DNA of 28,113 nt from Amoebophrya sp. AT5.2 (GCA_005223375.1 RXOD01004131.1:1-28113); one strand, 5' to 3'. Positions 17,899 through 26,929 are shown, counted from the first letter of the stretch. Translations and numbers: made by a program. The notes: generated from the sequence alone by a model not told the origin.

Positions 17899-18598
17899 AT
17901 CAGGATCACTTTAATGCTCGCATCAAAAAAGAGTCCACATTTCGATTTCCATTTCTGGACGTTTGCGGTCGACGAGACAACCTCACGTCGTAGATAAACA
18001 TCTCAATCTATTTGACGATATTCCTTTCTTGTTCTTGTACGGTCGTGGAGGCCAACAGAAAACTACTTTAGTCAGAAATAATGGAAAGCCATAATCAAAT
18101 GAAAGCGAGTATGTTGCAGATGCAGTAGTTTGGCTCTGGTTCCGGAAAGGTAGTAGTAATACTAAAATACGTACCGGAAGCAGGACCTGGACCACCGACC
18201 GCGACACCTCCAACAAATTACTAGCACAGCCTACATGTTAATGTTCTACCTTGAATGACCACAAACAAATGTAAAGCCTTTCGACTACCTTTCGCTCTCC
18301 AAAACAACATGACTAAGATCAGCCTGGCTTTACTATACTTTCTTGTACAGTTGTAATTTTCTACAGCTGGAAGTACGGCTTCTGTAAGTATACCAAAAAG
18401 ATCGATCCTGACGACGAGGACGAGAGGTCCTGGCGGAGTTCGCGCGCACCGTCGTCCCCGACCTCGTTCTCCTTTTCGAGTGCAAATTCAAAGCACTACT
18501 TACACTTAGATATAGTTAGATACCAGCGTGGAAAGCTGGCTTTCCGTTTGCGTTTTCTTCCCGATATCAGACTTTCTAGAAGTGGCACAACTCTATCT

Positions 18599-21500
18599 CT
18601 AGCCCCTACAGCAGCAGCAGCAGCAAAGCAACGTCACGAGCAGCGCGGCCACCACCAACACGCTGCCTACAACGATCAGCGCAATCGCCCAACCAGGAAG
18701 CCCGCTGGCGTTGCCGGCTTCTTCACTCTCACTTCGTACTTCCGTCTCCGTGGGCTCCACACGTCCTCCAGCTCCAACCTCTGCAATTTTAAACCAGCCG
18801 TCGGGGTCTCCGCCTGCCCCTGCGGTGGGGTTCTTCATCTCCGCAAACTGCGCTAGCAGCGGGCCCACGTCGGCGTCGCGGCTCAGCGTGTTTCCCAGCT
18901 TTTCGGCGGTCATGTTGGCACGGATTGCGCGCAGGACCGCGCTGCGCATCTTCGTGGGTCCAGGCCCATTCAGCAACGCCGCTTCCGCTTGCAACACGCC
19001 CGCAGCCAATCCGCTGAAGCCTGATGATCCCGAGGATTGCGTAAACTTCTCCACCGCCAATGCCCGCCACTCTTTCTCCTTTTCCAGCATGAAGCTCGCG
19101 TCCATCGCTTTCGGTCCTCTGAAGGCGTCCGCGTCCGCCGCTGCCTTCTTCAGGATGGGGGCACGGAAATCCTCCACCTGCTGGTAAAACCGACGCAAAA
19201 GCTCCGCCTGCCCCGAGCCGAGGTCCTCCACCAAGTTCTCAAGACGAAGCTCGGGTGTGCGGTCCTCGAGCGGCTGGCCGTTTTCTCCGGTAAGCCTGCG
19301 ATGTTTGTTGGCCGGTTTTATTATAGACAGACGCGGAAGCCGAATATTACGGATAGATCTAGAAGATGAAGATTGAAGAAGTAAAAAGATGTAGAGATCA
19401 CATTCACATAGACATAGTGATAGTACCCAATCGATACAGACGCAACGCGCCGCGGTTCTTTCTGTTGTATTTGCGAAGCTTCAAACAACCCCGCGCGCGT
19501 AAAACTAACTGGGTCTGCGTCTGCCAATTAGGGTATAGTATAGTAAGTGAAGATGATGGAGGATCGAATTACAAATACACTAGTACCACAGAGCCAATTA
19601 GGGTAAGTAGATGATGGTGACGGATTTAGGACTACACTACCGCCGAAGCCACCAATCCCGGGATTAATTAGCGTCCGCTTGAGCGCGGGCATTGGCAGGG
19701 CCGGACAGCACAAACACAACTATTACGTAGATGAGCCTACAAATAACTCAAACATCATTCATAAAATATATATAGTCCATCGGTAGAACAACTACTTCTA
19801 TACCTGTGTCCCGGGCTGGCGCTCCTGATCAGTTTGCCCACGGTTTGGAACATTATCATTAGGTTCAACGCCGTCACTGGCACCATCACCGGCGCCATGA
19901 ATCCCTGTAGGGCCATCAACATTGCTAATTTCCCCAGGTCTCGGCCAAGGCCGTCCTTTCCCACGACTGCGCAGTTGTCCGGCTGGTCTCCCTGGAACAG
20001 CGGTAGGCACAGCAGCGGAATTGAGAGCCCGAGCGCATCGGACAGACTCCCCGCCCCGCCGTGGGTGAGGAAGGAAAACTTTAGTTTTTCGTCTTTGTTG
20101 TACTTTCCAAATCGCGGGGCGAAGGCGTGGAAAATCTTCAGCTGGGGGGCGCGTTCGGTTTCGTGGACGAGCAGGCGACCCTGGGCGATATCTTCGTCGG
20201 GCAAGGAGCCAAAGAACGCATCCACGTCCCCTTCCGCTGCGTCACGAAGCAGTAATTTCGGACGGACCAAGTACACGAGGGTCTTTGGGGAGGCCGCGAC
20301 GAGTTCGCGCACCAAATACCGGACGCCCTCTTTCGAGAACCCATTACCCTGCTGGCCGAAGGCCACGTAGATAAGCCCGTCCAGCGCGTCCGCGTTACCA
20401 CGACCAGCACCAGCAGGATCGAGCCGGTCCAGGATTTTCTGCACAGTGGAGTCCTCTTGTGCGGCGGCGGGTGGAGCAATCTGGTTTTGGGCGAACTTTT
20501 TCCTGCCGCCGCGTTGGTGGTCATCGCTGCCCACGCCATCTTCAGCGGGGTGCTGCATCACCAAGCCGATGGGACCCACATTCACGCTTGCCCCGTGCGC
20601 GTTCTTGCTCAAATAGTACAGCGGAAAGCTTTTTCCTCCGTTTTTCCCAGCGACGCTCCGCAGTTGCGCACCCGTTCCGATCTGGTCCCACTGTCGGAGT
20701 TCCGGCACGAAGGTCGCGCTCAGCACGGGCCCTTTCGGAATAGTACTTTTCGATGAGCCACCGCTTTCGTTCGCAACTACAGCCGGAGCCGCTGCAATCT
20801 CGTGTATCGAGCCCGCTAGAGTGTTCTGGTTGCCCGCCCACCGCACGAATGTTGTTGCCCCGAGCAGGGGGAAGAAGTCCTTGCGCAAGTCTTGCTTCAT
20901 AAAAAAGAAGATATTGCTGGGTGACTCACTTGCCGCCAGCATGTCGAACACTACCAAATCAATTTTCTGGCTTTCGAAGACCACCTTCTTCACGTAATCC
21001 GCGTAGGGCTCCGGCGTCAAGAAGGGAAAGGGTCCTGTCGGACCCCCGCCGAGCAGCCGATACGGGATCAGGTGCACGCCCGCGCTTTTTAACTCCTTCA
21101 ACTCAGACGCGGCCGGCTGCATCTCCTGCGTGATGCGATCTTTTCTCCTGTCAAACTGCTTGAACTGAATGTTGAGACCACCATTATTCATATTCTGATT
21201 CTGGCTGTCCACGATCTTTGCCAGCGACTCGTGATCGCCCAACGCGGGCATGTTTTCCGGGACGTCCTGCGCATCCAGCGGGTGAACGCCTGCCCCCTCC
21301 TGGTTTCCTTGGGAAGGCAGCAGCCAGCCGTTTTCTTCCGCGCTCATCTCGGTGAACACGACTCCCGAGCCGTCGCCAGCCAGCAGTTGAGCCGCCGCAA
21401 ACAGGTACGCAACGTTGTACTTCTTCTTCCCGTCTCCATCTCGTTGTTGCGCGAGCCACTTCATGCCAGGGTGGGCCGCGGCCAGCTCCGTCTTCGCAGC

Positions 21501-21674
21501 AGACAGAAAGAGAATGTTCAAAGGTCGGTCGGCGGTATCGTGTCCTGGACTCGTGGAAGTTCCACGGCTGGCCACGACCGCGACCCCCTGCACGCCCGTC
21601 GTGGTCATTGCCGGGTGGCATGACGCCCAGATGAGAAGCAGCTGCGACCACGCAGAAGCGATGCGCTTCGACAT
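18599..21674 (-). CDS. UDP-glycosyltransferase-like, type I membrane protein, tandem copy B
   Basis: Two exons, 19804-21674 and 18599-19295, join in frame to give 855 residues. The ATG at 21674 is chosen because it opens a signal peptide (MSKRIASAWSQLLLIWASC); a longer frame upstream begins only with TTG. The N-terminal half has the acceptor-side pattern with KTELAAAHPGMKWLAQ, whose His may be the catalytic base. The C-terminal half carries GLIYVAFGQQGNGFSKEG and the UDP-sugar-binding signature FLTHGGAGSLSDALGLSIPL (His538), then PLFQGDQPDNC, typical of GT1/UDPGT enzymes. A helical stalk of about 200 residues encoded by exon 2 leads to a membrane segment (IALIVVGSVLVVAALLVTLL) and a six-Cys tail (CCCCCCRG). 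Lumenal catalysis with a C-terminal anchor is the layout of ER UDP-glucuronosyltransferases, though the stalk is longer. Sugar donor and acceptor cannot be told. This appears to be the functional copy. Confidence 0.9.
19296..19803 (-). other. Spliceosomal intron, UGT copy B (508 nt)
   Basis: On the minus strand the exon ends GGACACAG, the intron starts GTATAG and ends ATCGCAG, and exon 2 starts GCTTACCGG. Phase and acceptor match copy A, so the intron predates the duplication. It is 321 nt longer than in copy A and contains a 13-nt direct repeat (GCCAATTAGGGTA) at 19523-19535 and 19593-19605, suggesting an internal expansion. Confidence 0.85.
19523..19605 (+). repeat. Direct repeat inside the longer UGT intron
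   Basis: GCCAATTAGGGTA occurs at 19523-19535 and 19593-19605. Each copy is followed closely by a related GTAAGTGAAGATGATGG or AAGTAGATGATGG sequence, so the similarity extends past the exact 13 nt. It is not seen in the short intron of copy A. Confidence 0.7.
21291..21322 (-). other. 32-nt segment present in UGT copy B, absent in copy A
   Basis: Between AACGCC and GCCAGCCG copy B has 32 bases that copy A lacks. In copy B they encode part of LLPSQGNQEGAG in frame. The length is not a multiple of three, so its absence accounts exactly for the frameshift in copy A: exon lengths there sum to 2509, and 2509 plus 32 is divisible by three. Confidence 0.85.
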
Positions 21675-22278
21675 TTTCGCTTGATTTCCGATTCCGTGTC
21701 CGTGAAAGCTAAAGTAAGTGGAGTAAGTAGAAGTGTACTGCGAGAAGTTTCCCGAACAGACTGTTTCCCGAACGATAGTAGTGCGCTGCAAGGAGTTCTT
21801 GCTTCGCTAGTTCGTTGCTACGTTAATTCTCTCAAAACGGCCCCCTAGGTAGTGGTATTGCTTGAGGCTGGCACCAGAGGAGAGTGGTCCGATGTCTTTT
21901 GGTTGTCGTGAGCGTTGCTCGCTCTTACTTTATTCGATATAGCTTCTCGATGCGCGTTGTTTAGTAGTGGCGGACCCGGACGTGCTTTTTTTTAGTGCTA
22001 CAGGCGTGCTTTTTTCTGCAGCTGCTGCGTGGTCTGCTCTTTCGGTAAGTAGAGACGGGCTTTATGGTTGTTCCGCCTCGGTCTAGCGGGTTGGGGTGGT
22101 GGTTCGGGGGTGTTCTTGGGGCTGTTTCGGTGCATAGGATTCATTGAAAAAAGATAGCGGCGACCTCAAACAACCGAAGCCACGGAAAGCGGGCAGGGTG
22201 TAGCGCGATGCGATTTGAGATCGTCGCGACGTCGGCGATCCACAGAATACAATACCACCGATGGCAATTCGCTCCATT
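21675..22278. other. 5' flank of UGT copy B
   Basis: About 600 nt between the UGT ATG and the stop of the small upstream gene. It aligns with 17101-17680 of unit A, including the CGCTGCAAGGAGTTCTTGCT and GAGAGTGGTCCGATGTCTTT blocks close to the start. These are candidate leader or promoter sequence because they are kept in both copies. It also holds the short open frame at 22083-22289. Confidence 0.5.
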
Positions 22279-22289
22279 TCATGACCCAA
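22083..22289 (-). other. Short open frame upstream of UGT copy B
   Basis: Sixty-eight codons from an ATG at 22289 (MGHEMERIAIGGIVFCGSP and onward), overlapping the last 11 nt of the small signal-peptide gene in another frame. A near-identical frame without this ATG lies in unit A. It may simply be the 3' UTR of the small gene or the 5' flank of the UGT. No motif is recognised. Confidence 0.3.
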
Positions 22290-22668
22290 TCAGTACGATA
22301 TGCGTGACCGATGTTGATTCTGACCGACCGGATTCAGCATCTTCGTCAGACACAGTCGCCAACGCCAACAGTTCTGAATCATAGAAAAATCCTACCTCAG
22401 CGGGTAAACCCGCGCGAGACAAGTCGCGCATGCCAACAAGAAGCGAACGCACGCGGGCGACGGGCACGGATCGGAAGTACGTATGCAGTGGCAGTTGATC
22501 CTTCAGCATCAGCACGCTGGCCGCCTTGTTCTGTGTCCTCTCTGTCGGCAGAGGGATGCAGCTACTTCTACCGACGGCGCGCAACACATAGTTAGATAAC
22601 TGAGGGCCAAATTGTTCAATGACAAAAAACATGGCACATAGAAGTACGGCCTTGACGATCCCGATCAT
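22279..22668 (-). CDS. Small secreted or membrane-anchored hypothetical protein
   Basis: 129 residues from the ATG at 22668 to a TGA at 22279. The N-terminus (MIGIVKAVLLCAMFFVIEQF) is a signal peptide or signal anchor. The rest is a mixed, moderately charged sequence (HTYFRSVPVARVRSLLVGMRD, SELLALATVSDEDAESG) with no family I recognise. A broken copy upstream of the first UGT keeps the stop at the same position although the codon differs (TAA against TGA), which supports this being the true C-terminus. It lies between the UGT copy B start and the GlcNAc-transferase stop, on the same strand, about 60 nt from the latter. The short size leaves open that it is one exon of a longer gene. Confidence 0.55.
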   Translation of the reverse strand: MIGIVKAVLLCAMFFVIEQFGPQLSNYVLRAVGRSSCIPLPTERTQNKAASVLMLKDQLPLHTYFRSVPVARVRSLLVGMRDLSRAGLPAEVGFFYDSELLALATVSDEDAESGRSESTSVTHIVLIGS

Positions 22669-22728
22669 TTGGTGATGCAGCCAGCACTGCTCTGCTTGAC
22701 ATGTTGATCACATTGACAAACTTGTGCG

Positions 22729-24582
22729 CTAGATGGTGTCGGGGCAAACGCTGGCTTTTCGCGTCCAGTTCTTCTGCGCCAGCATCTTCGCCTCCTCGCC
22801 GACTGGTGCCGCGCGCCCTGGCTCTGTGTCGAAATTGAGCCAGTTGTGCAAAAAATCGTCCAGGCTCCGCTCAGTTCCCATCCCAAAGCCGAGGCTGATG
22901 CTTTCCTTCGCCAAGTTGTTCTCATTGTCGCCCGACAGCAGCGCCTTCACCTTCTTTTTGGCGCGTTCGCTGTTTTCGACCATCGCCGCTGTCGTGGGGA
23001 GCACCGGCACGTCGTTGGGGTCGCCCGGTTTGCGGTCGTAGTTATGCGCGAGCAAGTTGTAGGCCGGGGCGTACAGGTCGTACCCAGTCGTCCACAGGCG
23101 GGCAGCCCAGAGAACCTCCTCGCCCTGGTGGAGCCCCTGCATATGGGTGTCGAGCGGTACGTCGGTGAGCGCTTTTCCTGGCATGGCCACAAGTCCTCCG
23201 CCCAGACTCCGGCTTGCGGCGAACGTTCCCGGTCGGATCGTGCATCCCACGCCCTGCATGATGCTCTCCTGGTCGATGTAGTACACTTGGTTGATAACGG
23301 GCACCGTCTCTCTTGCGAACTCTCCCTGCCTTTCGCCTGCTCCTTCGGGTTCGTTCTTGTTGATCGCGTAGGTCGTAAACACGGACTGCCGAGGGTTGAA
23401 CCCCTTCGGCAGAACCCCCGGCGGTAAGAGCCCGCCGTACTCGGACATCTGCTGCTCGCTGGCGGTGGGAAGGGGATCACCGTTTTCGTCCACACCCTCA
23501 ATCATGTTGACGAGCAGCACGTCCCAGTGGTGCGTGAAAAACACATGCGGGTCGGTCAGCAAAAAGTACGGCACGCGATTTTCCTCTTCGTCTTGCTCGT
23601 ACAGGGCCATCAGGTGGCTGCGCGCATCCGCGCACCCTGCCGCGCTGTTTGCCGTGATGTTGTTGTTCACGCGGAGCTGCGTTTCCGCGTCGATCGTCGC
23701 TCGCCAGAACGCACGGTCCGTGTCCGTCAGGTCTTGTTTCTCCTTTTCCGAATTCGGGCGCAAGTTCGGGACGCATTCCTCGTTCTTGTGCTGCGGCTTG
23801 CGGTCGTTCTCCTCCACGACAGCGAAGACGAGGCGCTCCGGGTGCTTGGCGGTCCGCGCGGCGTCCACGAGGGTGCGAGCGCAGCGAGGATCGCGGAACG
23901 AGGCCATCCCAAGGAAGATCCGCTGCTTGGACACATCCTTCGTCTTCGGGTCGACCACGTGCCTGCGCTCTTCCGGTTGCTGTGCTGGTATGCTGTCGTG
24001 ACGCACCGCAACCGGCTCATGTTCCGTCTTTATTGTTGTTTCCGCACCATCTTGATGCAGCTGCCAAGCGTGGTCCATTTCCTTGTCATCTTTGGCGGCA
24101 AGGAAGTGTTTTGCGAAGCTGGATAGAAGGGATTCCGCGTCTTGCTTCACAGCCGCGAGGCCTTTGGTCGCCATCGAGTGATAGAGGGTAGTGAAGATAG
24201 GCACCGTCGTAGTCGCTGGCGTCGGTGTCGACGATTTCGCCACCACCGATGAAGCCCCAGCTGCGGCCGCTTTCCTCTGCCGCCTCTCGGGAAGGCGGGG
24301 GGGCGTTGGAGTGTTGGCCGCGACCTGAGTGTCGCCGGCAGCCCCCAGGACCGCAAACTGCGCGACTGCTACTTCTCGGCTACTTGTTGATGGCTCGGCA
24401 CCGGGTAAGCTCGAGCTCGACGCGCCGCCGCTGGCGGGATTCCCGTTGCTCTCGTCTTGAAGCACGCGCTGGCGGTCGTGCCGCAACAACTCGTGCAGCG
24501 TACAAGAGCAGCAATGCGAATGCGACAACGCCACAACCTTGCCGACCAAATGCAAGCGATGTGGAAGGCGCGGCGGCGGCAT
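22729..24582 (-). CDS. GlcNAc-transferase, Skp1 GlcNAc-transferase (GT60) family
   Basis: A single-exon protein of 617 residues from the ATG at 24582, the first ATG after an in-frame TAA near 24697. The first 215 residues are low-complexity and linker-like. The conserved domain starts near residue 218 with QRIFLGMASFRDPRCARTLV, then PERLVFAVVEEN, as in the family that adds GlcNAc to hydroxyproline of Skp1. A metal-site-like segment follows: ADARSHLMALYEQ, then YFLLTDPHVFFTHHWD, with Asp344 and His346; most relatives I know have Asp-Ser-His there. The C-terminal block LHQGEEVLWAARLWTTGYDL (Glu488, Glu489) and APAYNLLAHNYDR is the hallmark of the family. Enzymes of this group use UDP-GlcNAc; the Skp1 enzyme is cytosolic, while other members carry an N-terminal membrane anchor. 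The N-terminus here is only mildly hydrophobic, so location is unsure. The family call is firm; the substrate is inferred. Confidence 0.88.
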   Translation of the reverse strand: MPPPRLPHRLHLVGKVVALSHSHCCSCTLHELLRHDRQRVLQDESNGNPASGGASSSSLPGAEPSTSSREVAVAQFAVLGAAGDTQVAANTPTPPRLPERRQRKAAAAGASSVVAKSSTPTPATTTVPIFTTLYHSMATKGLAAVKQDAESLLSSFAKHFLAAKDDKEMDHAWQLHQDGAETTIKTEHEPVAVRHDSIPAQQPEERRHVVDPKTKDVSKQRIFLGMASFRDPRCARTLVDAARTAKHPERLVFAVVEENDRKPQHKNEECVPNLRPNSEKEKQDLTDTDRAFWRATIDAETQLRVNNNITANSAAGCADARSHLMALYEQDEEENRVPYFLLTDPHVFFTHHWDVLLVNMIEGVDENGDPLPTASEQQMSEYGGLLPPGVLPKGFNPRQSVFTTYAINKNEPEGAGERQGEFARETVPVINQVYYIDQESIMQGVGCTIRPGTFAASRSLGGGLVAMPGKALTDVPLDTHMQGLHQGEEVLWAARLWTTGYDLYAPAYNLLAHNYDRKPGDPNDVPVLPTTAAMVENSERAKKKVKALLSGDNENNLAKESISLGFGMGTERSLDDFLHNWLNFDTEPGRAAPVGEEAKMLAQKNWTRKASVCPDTI

Positions 24583-26150
24583 ACTGAAGCGACTAGGACT
24601 TGATGTGGCACCGCATTTACAGATGCAGTTGCGCAGCGACTCGGTATGCGCTGCACTGCTCAGACCCGCGCTCGACGAGGACGCGTAGTAGATTGGTTAA
24701 CCAGGTGAGAAAAGTAGCCGCAAAGGCAAACTCTACCTCTAGCTCTTCGACTAGGACTACGTTTGTATTAACATTAACTTGATCCATTCCCCTATACATA
24801 GAAAAGCGTAGACGTGGCAGGCAGCGCGAAGAGAATCGCGAAGATTCTGTACATCATAGAAAACCATAGCCGCGGCATCTGCCATCAAAGATGATTCTAA
24901 TATGCATAGTGTTAAACAGCTCACACGACCACGACGAGCTGCACCATTCCCCTTTACATTTACATAGGTATAGCTTCCGTCTTTGATTAATGTTGATGCT
25001 GTCACCCAAACCCGAAAGGAACCTCATTTCCACACCCAAACACCCAAACGCAAAGGAGCCCATCCTCGTCTTTAGTACGACGAGTCCCCGCCCACCTTTC
25101 TCGATCAGACGAAAGAACCGGAAATCCGGTTACGGTCAAGTAAATATTTCAGAAGCATATAACATCACCATCCTCCACGACCATGATTTGACATTGATAG
25201 TTATCCTTCACGCAAAAAATAAATCACGGGTCCAAATCCACGATCAATCTAGATCTTTTTCATCAGTCTGCCGACGAGTGATGGAACAGCAACATCAGCT
25301 ACAACAGCCTCGCCGTGACCGTTGTACAAACATAGCTTTACGGATACGGGGGCAAGTAGAGTATTATTTTTTTTCTTGGCATCTGGGTAGATTGGCATCG
25401 AGGTAGATAGCTCCGGCTAGCCCGTCCGTCCCCCTGATTTGATTTCCGGACTTCAGTCTTTTGGGGTTCAGGAGCTGAGCGGATGCGGAGGACCGCGAGC
25501 GTATTACGATCAATCGCTTACGTTCCCCCCTACTCGTATATCCGTCCTCGTTCCCCATGCTCCGTCAAAGTGTTGAATCAAAACAAAATAAATCCTCACC
25601 CAAGTACGGGTCGCCTCACTTCCTAGAATTATTCAAAGCGGGGCACATGGGTGGATGCTTGATTTTTATTCTGCACAGCATCGACATCGAAAATGGTGAA
25701 GAAAAGCGGCCCATCGACATACGACCTGACGCGTTTTCGTGCTTAATCAATTCCATTGCGAAATACACTAAAACTCGCGCGACGTCGCGCTGGGAGATTT
25801 CAGATTTGTACTAGTAGTGCTTATCTATATAAATCATGTAGGGCAGTTCTCGTTTCGAATCAAAAAATAAAAAGTTACGAGTAAAAATAAGCGATTTCCA
25901 TTCGTTTTCGCGTGCTTTCAAAAACATATAAATCCATGAGGAGCGTAGTGGTGCGGATGGGATTTACTTTCTTTCTAGTATAGGCAACTTTCTTAAGTAC
26001 CTATAATCAGTTGAAACCTAGTCGACGATAGTTCGTCCCCACCGTAGTGACGTAGATGCCAGAGCGAGGGCGCAAGAAACGAGTGACTTCATCGGCCATG
26101 ATCGTCCTTCCTATCCATATCCTTACAACACCAATACGCTTCTCGCGCGC
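24583..26150. other. Intergenic region with repeat copy and weak plus-strand ORFs
   Basis: Upstream of the GlcNAc-transferase this region holds copy 2 of the dispersed repeat (25072-25360). A plus-strand ATG frame at 25557-25814 (85 codons, MLRQSVESKQNKSSPKYGSP and onward) and one at 24990-25406 that crosses the repeat have no recognisable motif and are probably fortuitous. The last 300 nt before the acetyltransferase stop are AT-rich and featureless. Confidence 0.5.
25072..25360. repeat. Dispersed repeat, copy 2
   Basis: The counterpart of 10227-10599 in the same orientation, sharing CGAGTCCCCGCCCACCTTTC, GATCAGACGAAAGAA, ATCCGGTT, AAATATTTCAG, GATGGAACAGCAACA and GGGGCAAGTAGA. It begins about 490 nt upstream of the GlcNAc-transferase ATG. 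It is shorter through loss of several internal blocks. No inverted termini were seen. Confidence 0.75.
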
Positions 26151-26729
26151 TTACAATTTGAGGAACATGACGTGTGCGTCCTCGTAGCATGTTGAGTCCT
26201 CTGGTTTGCCGCCTCCTCGCTCCGCGTCCTTCCCCTTCCTCCTGAACACTCCTGGAAGCGTGCCTACGATTTCGAACCCGCAGCTGATCCAGGCTTTCAC
26301 TGCCGCAACGTTTGACGCCACCACCATGTTGAACTGGATTCCGCGATAGTTCTGGGATTTTGCTTCAGTGATCGAGTGCTTGCAAAGCAGTTTGGCGAGT
26401 CCGCGACCGCGAAAGTCACAGTGCACCATGTACGCGCAATGAGCGATGTGACTCACGCGAGGCAGCAGTGCATTCGGATGCAGGATGTAGACGCCCGCAA
26501 AAGAAGCACGCTCTTCGCACACGTACGTCACGATACGCCTCTCTGCATCGGGGAGCCAATAGGCTTCGATCTGTGCTTGCAGTTCGTCTTCGGATTGCAA
26601 TTCCGGGTCCCATGGGTAGGAATCGCCTGCGTCTGCAACGGTCTTTGCCAGTGCCAAAATGTTCGCGAAATCTTCCGAGGTAGCGCGACGGATGCAGAAA
26701 GTGTGCTGGCGCTGTTGTTCCGTGGTCAT
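26151..26729 (-). CDS. GNAT-family N-acetyltransferase
   Basis: 192 residues from the ATG at 26729 to a TAA at 26151. The GNAT fold is clear: FCIRRATSEDFANILALAKT is the usual first strand and helix, YVCEERASFAGVYILHP gives strands 2 to 4, HCDFRGRGLAKLLCKHSI contains the acetyl-CoA pyrophosphate-binding pattern (Arg-Gly-Arg-Gly-Leu-Ala, near residue 107), and VVASNVAAVKAWISCGFEIV is the typical Asn-x-x-Ala strand and helix. The enzyme would move an acetyl group from acetyl-CoA to an amine; the substrate cannot be told, and the closest pattern is that of small-molecule or amino-acid acetyltransferases. The reading frame stays open about 50 codons further upstream without an ATG, so the ATG next to the domain is preferred. 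No signal peptide, so cytosolic or nuclear. Confidence 0.88.
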   Translation of the reverse strand: MTTEQQRQHTFCIRRATSEDFANILALAKTVADAGDSYPWDPELQSEDELQAQIEAYWLPDAERRIVTYVCEERASFAGVYILHPNALLPRVSHIAHCAYMVHCDFRGRGLAKLLCKHSITEAKSQNYRGIQFNMVVASNVAAVKAWISCGFEIVGTLPGVFRRKGKDAERGGGKPEDSTCYEDAHVMFLKL

Positions 26730-26926
26730 GGTGTCGGATCTTGCTCGCCTTTCTTGATGCGATGACACAAAGATGAGACGCGAGCCACTGAGAGTGTGGT
26801 AGAACGATTCAGCTTCAGGCAGAGTATGCGCAGCGTAGTTGTCCTGGATTTCCTGGGTAGGCTCATAACCTTGAGAGGGCACAGAAATGGATTGGGGTTG
26901 TCTGTGCTGTACCAGTGTGATTTCAT
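26726..26926 (-). other. Upstream ORF overlapping the acetyltransferase start
   Basis: A 66-codon frame begins at an ATG at 26926 and ends at TGA 26726-26728, overlapping the acetyltransferase ATG as ATGA. If transcribed in the leader it would be an upstream ORF that could limit or couple translation. The peptide has no recognised motif. Confidence 0.3.
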
Positions 26927-26929
26927 TTT

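Larger units (their letters stand above)
17101..18598. other. Flank between UGT copies with a gene relic
   Basis: From the start of copy A to the stop of copy B there are about 1.5 kb. The part up to 17898 is the 5' flank of copy A, with a short (AT)n run near 17350 and two GTGCTTTTTTT tracts. It includes the relic of the small signal-peptide gene (17683-17898). The rest is the 3' flank of copy B within unit B. A conserved stretch just before both UGT stops includes CTTTCTAGAAGTGGCACAAC; it may carry 3'-end-forming signals, but no canonical AATAAA is obvious there. Confidence 0.6.
17903..22522. repeat. Tandem duplication, unit B
   Basis: Unit B starts with GGATCACTTTAATG at 17903 and ends at CACGCTGGCC (22513-22522), the same decamer that ends unit A. 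It is about 420 bp longer than unit A, mostly from a longer intron (508 against 187 nt) and indels in the 5' flank. It holds an intact glycosyltransferase frame and most of the small signal-peptide gene, whose 5' end lies just outside. Confidence 0.9.

Noticed and set aside
19755..21791. Longer 678-codon reading of UGT copy B starting at 21791 and ending at 19755
   Set aside because: It begins with TTG, upstream of a signal peptide that has its own ATG, and its last residues come from the intron; splicing at 19803/19296 restores the C-terminal domain.
26151..26882. 243-codon acetyltransferase starting at 26882
   Set aside because: That start is a GTG; the ATG at 26729 sits directly before the GNAT domain.
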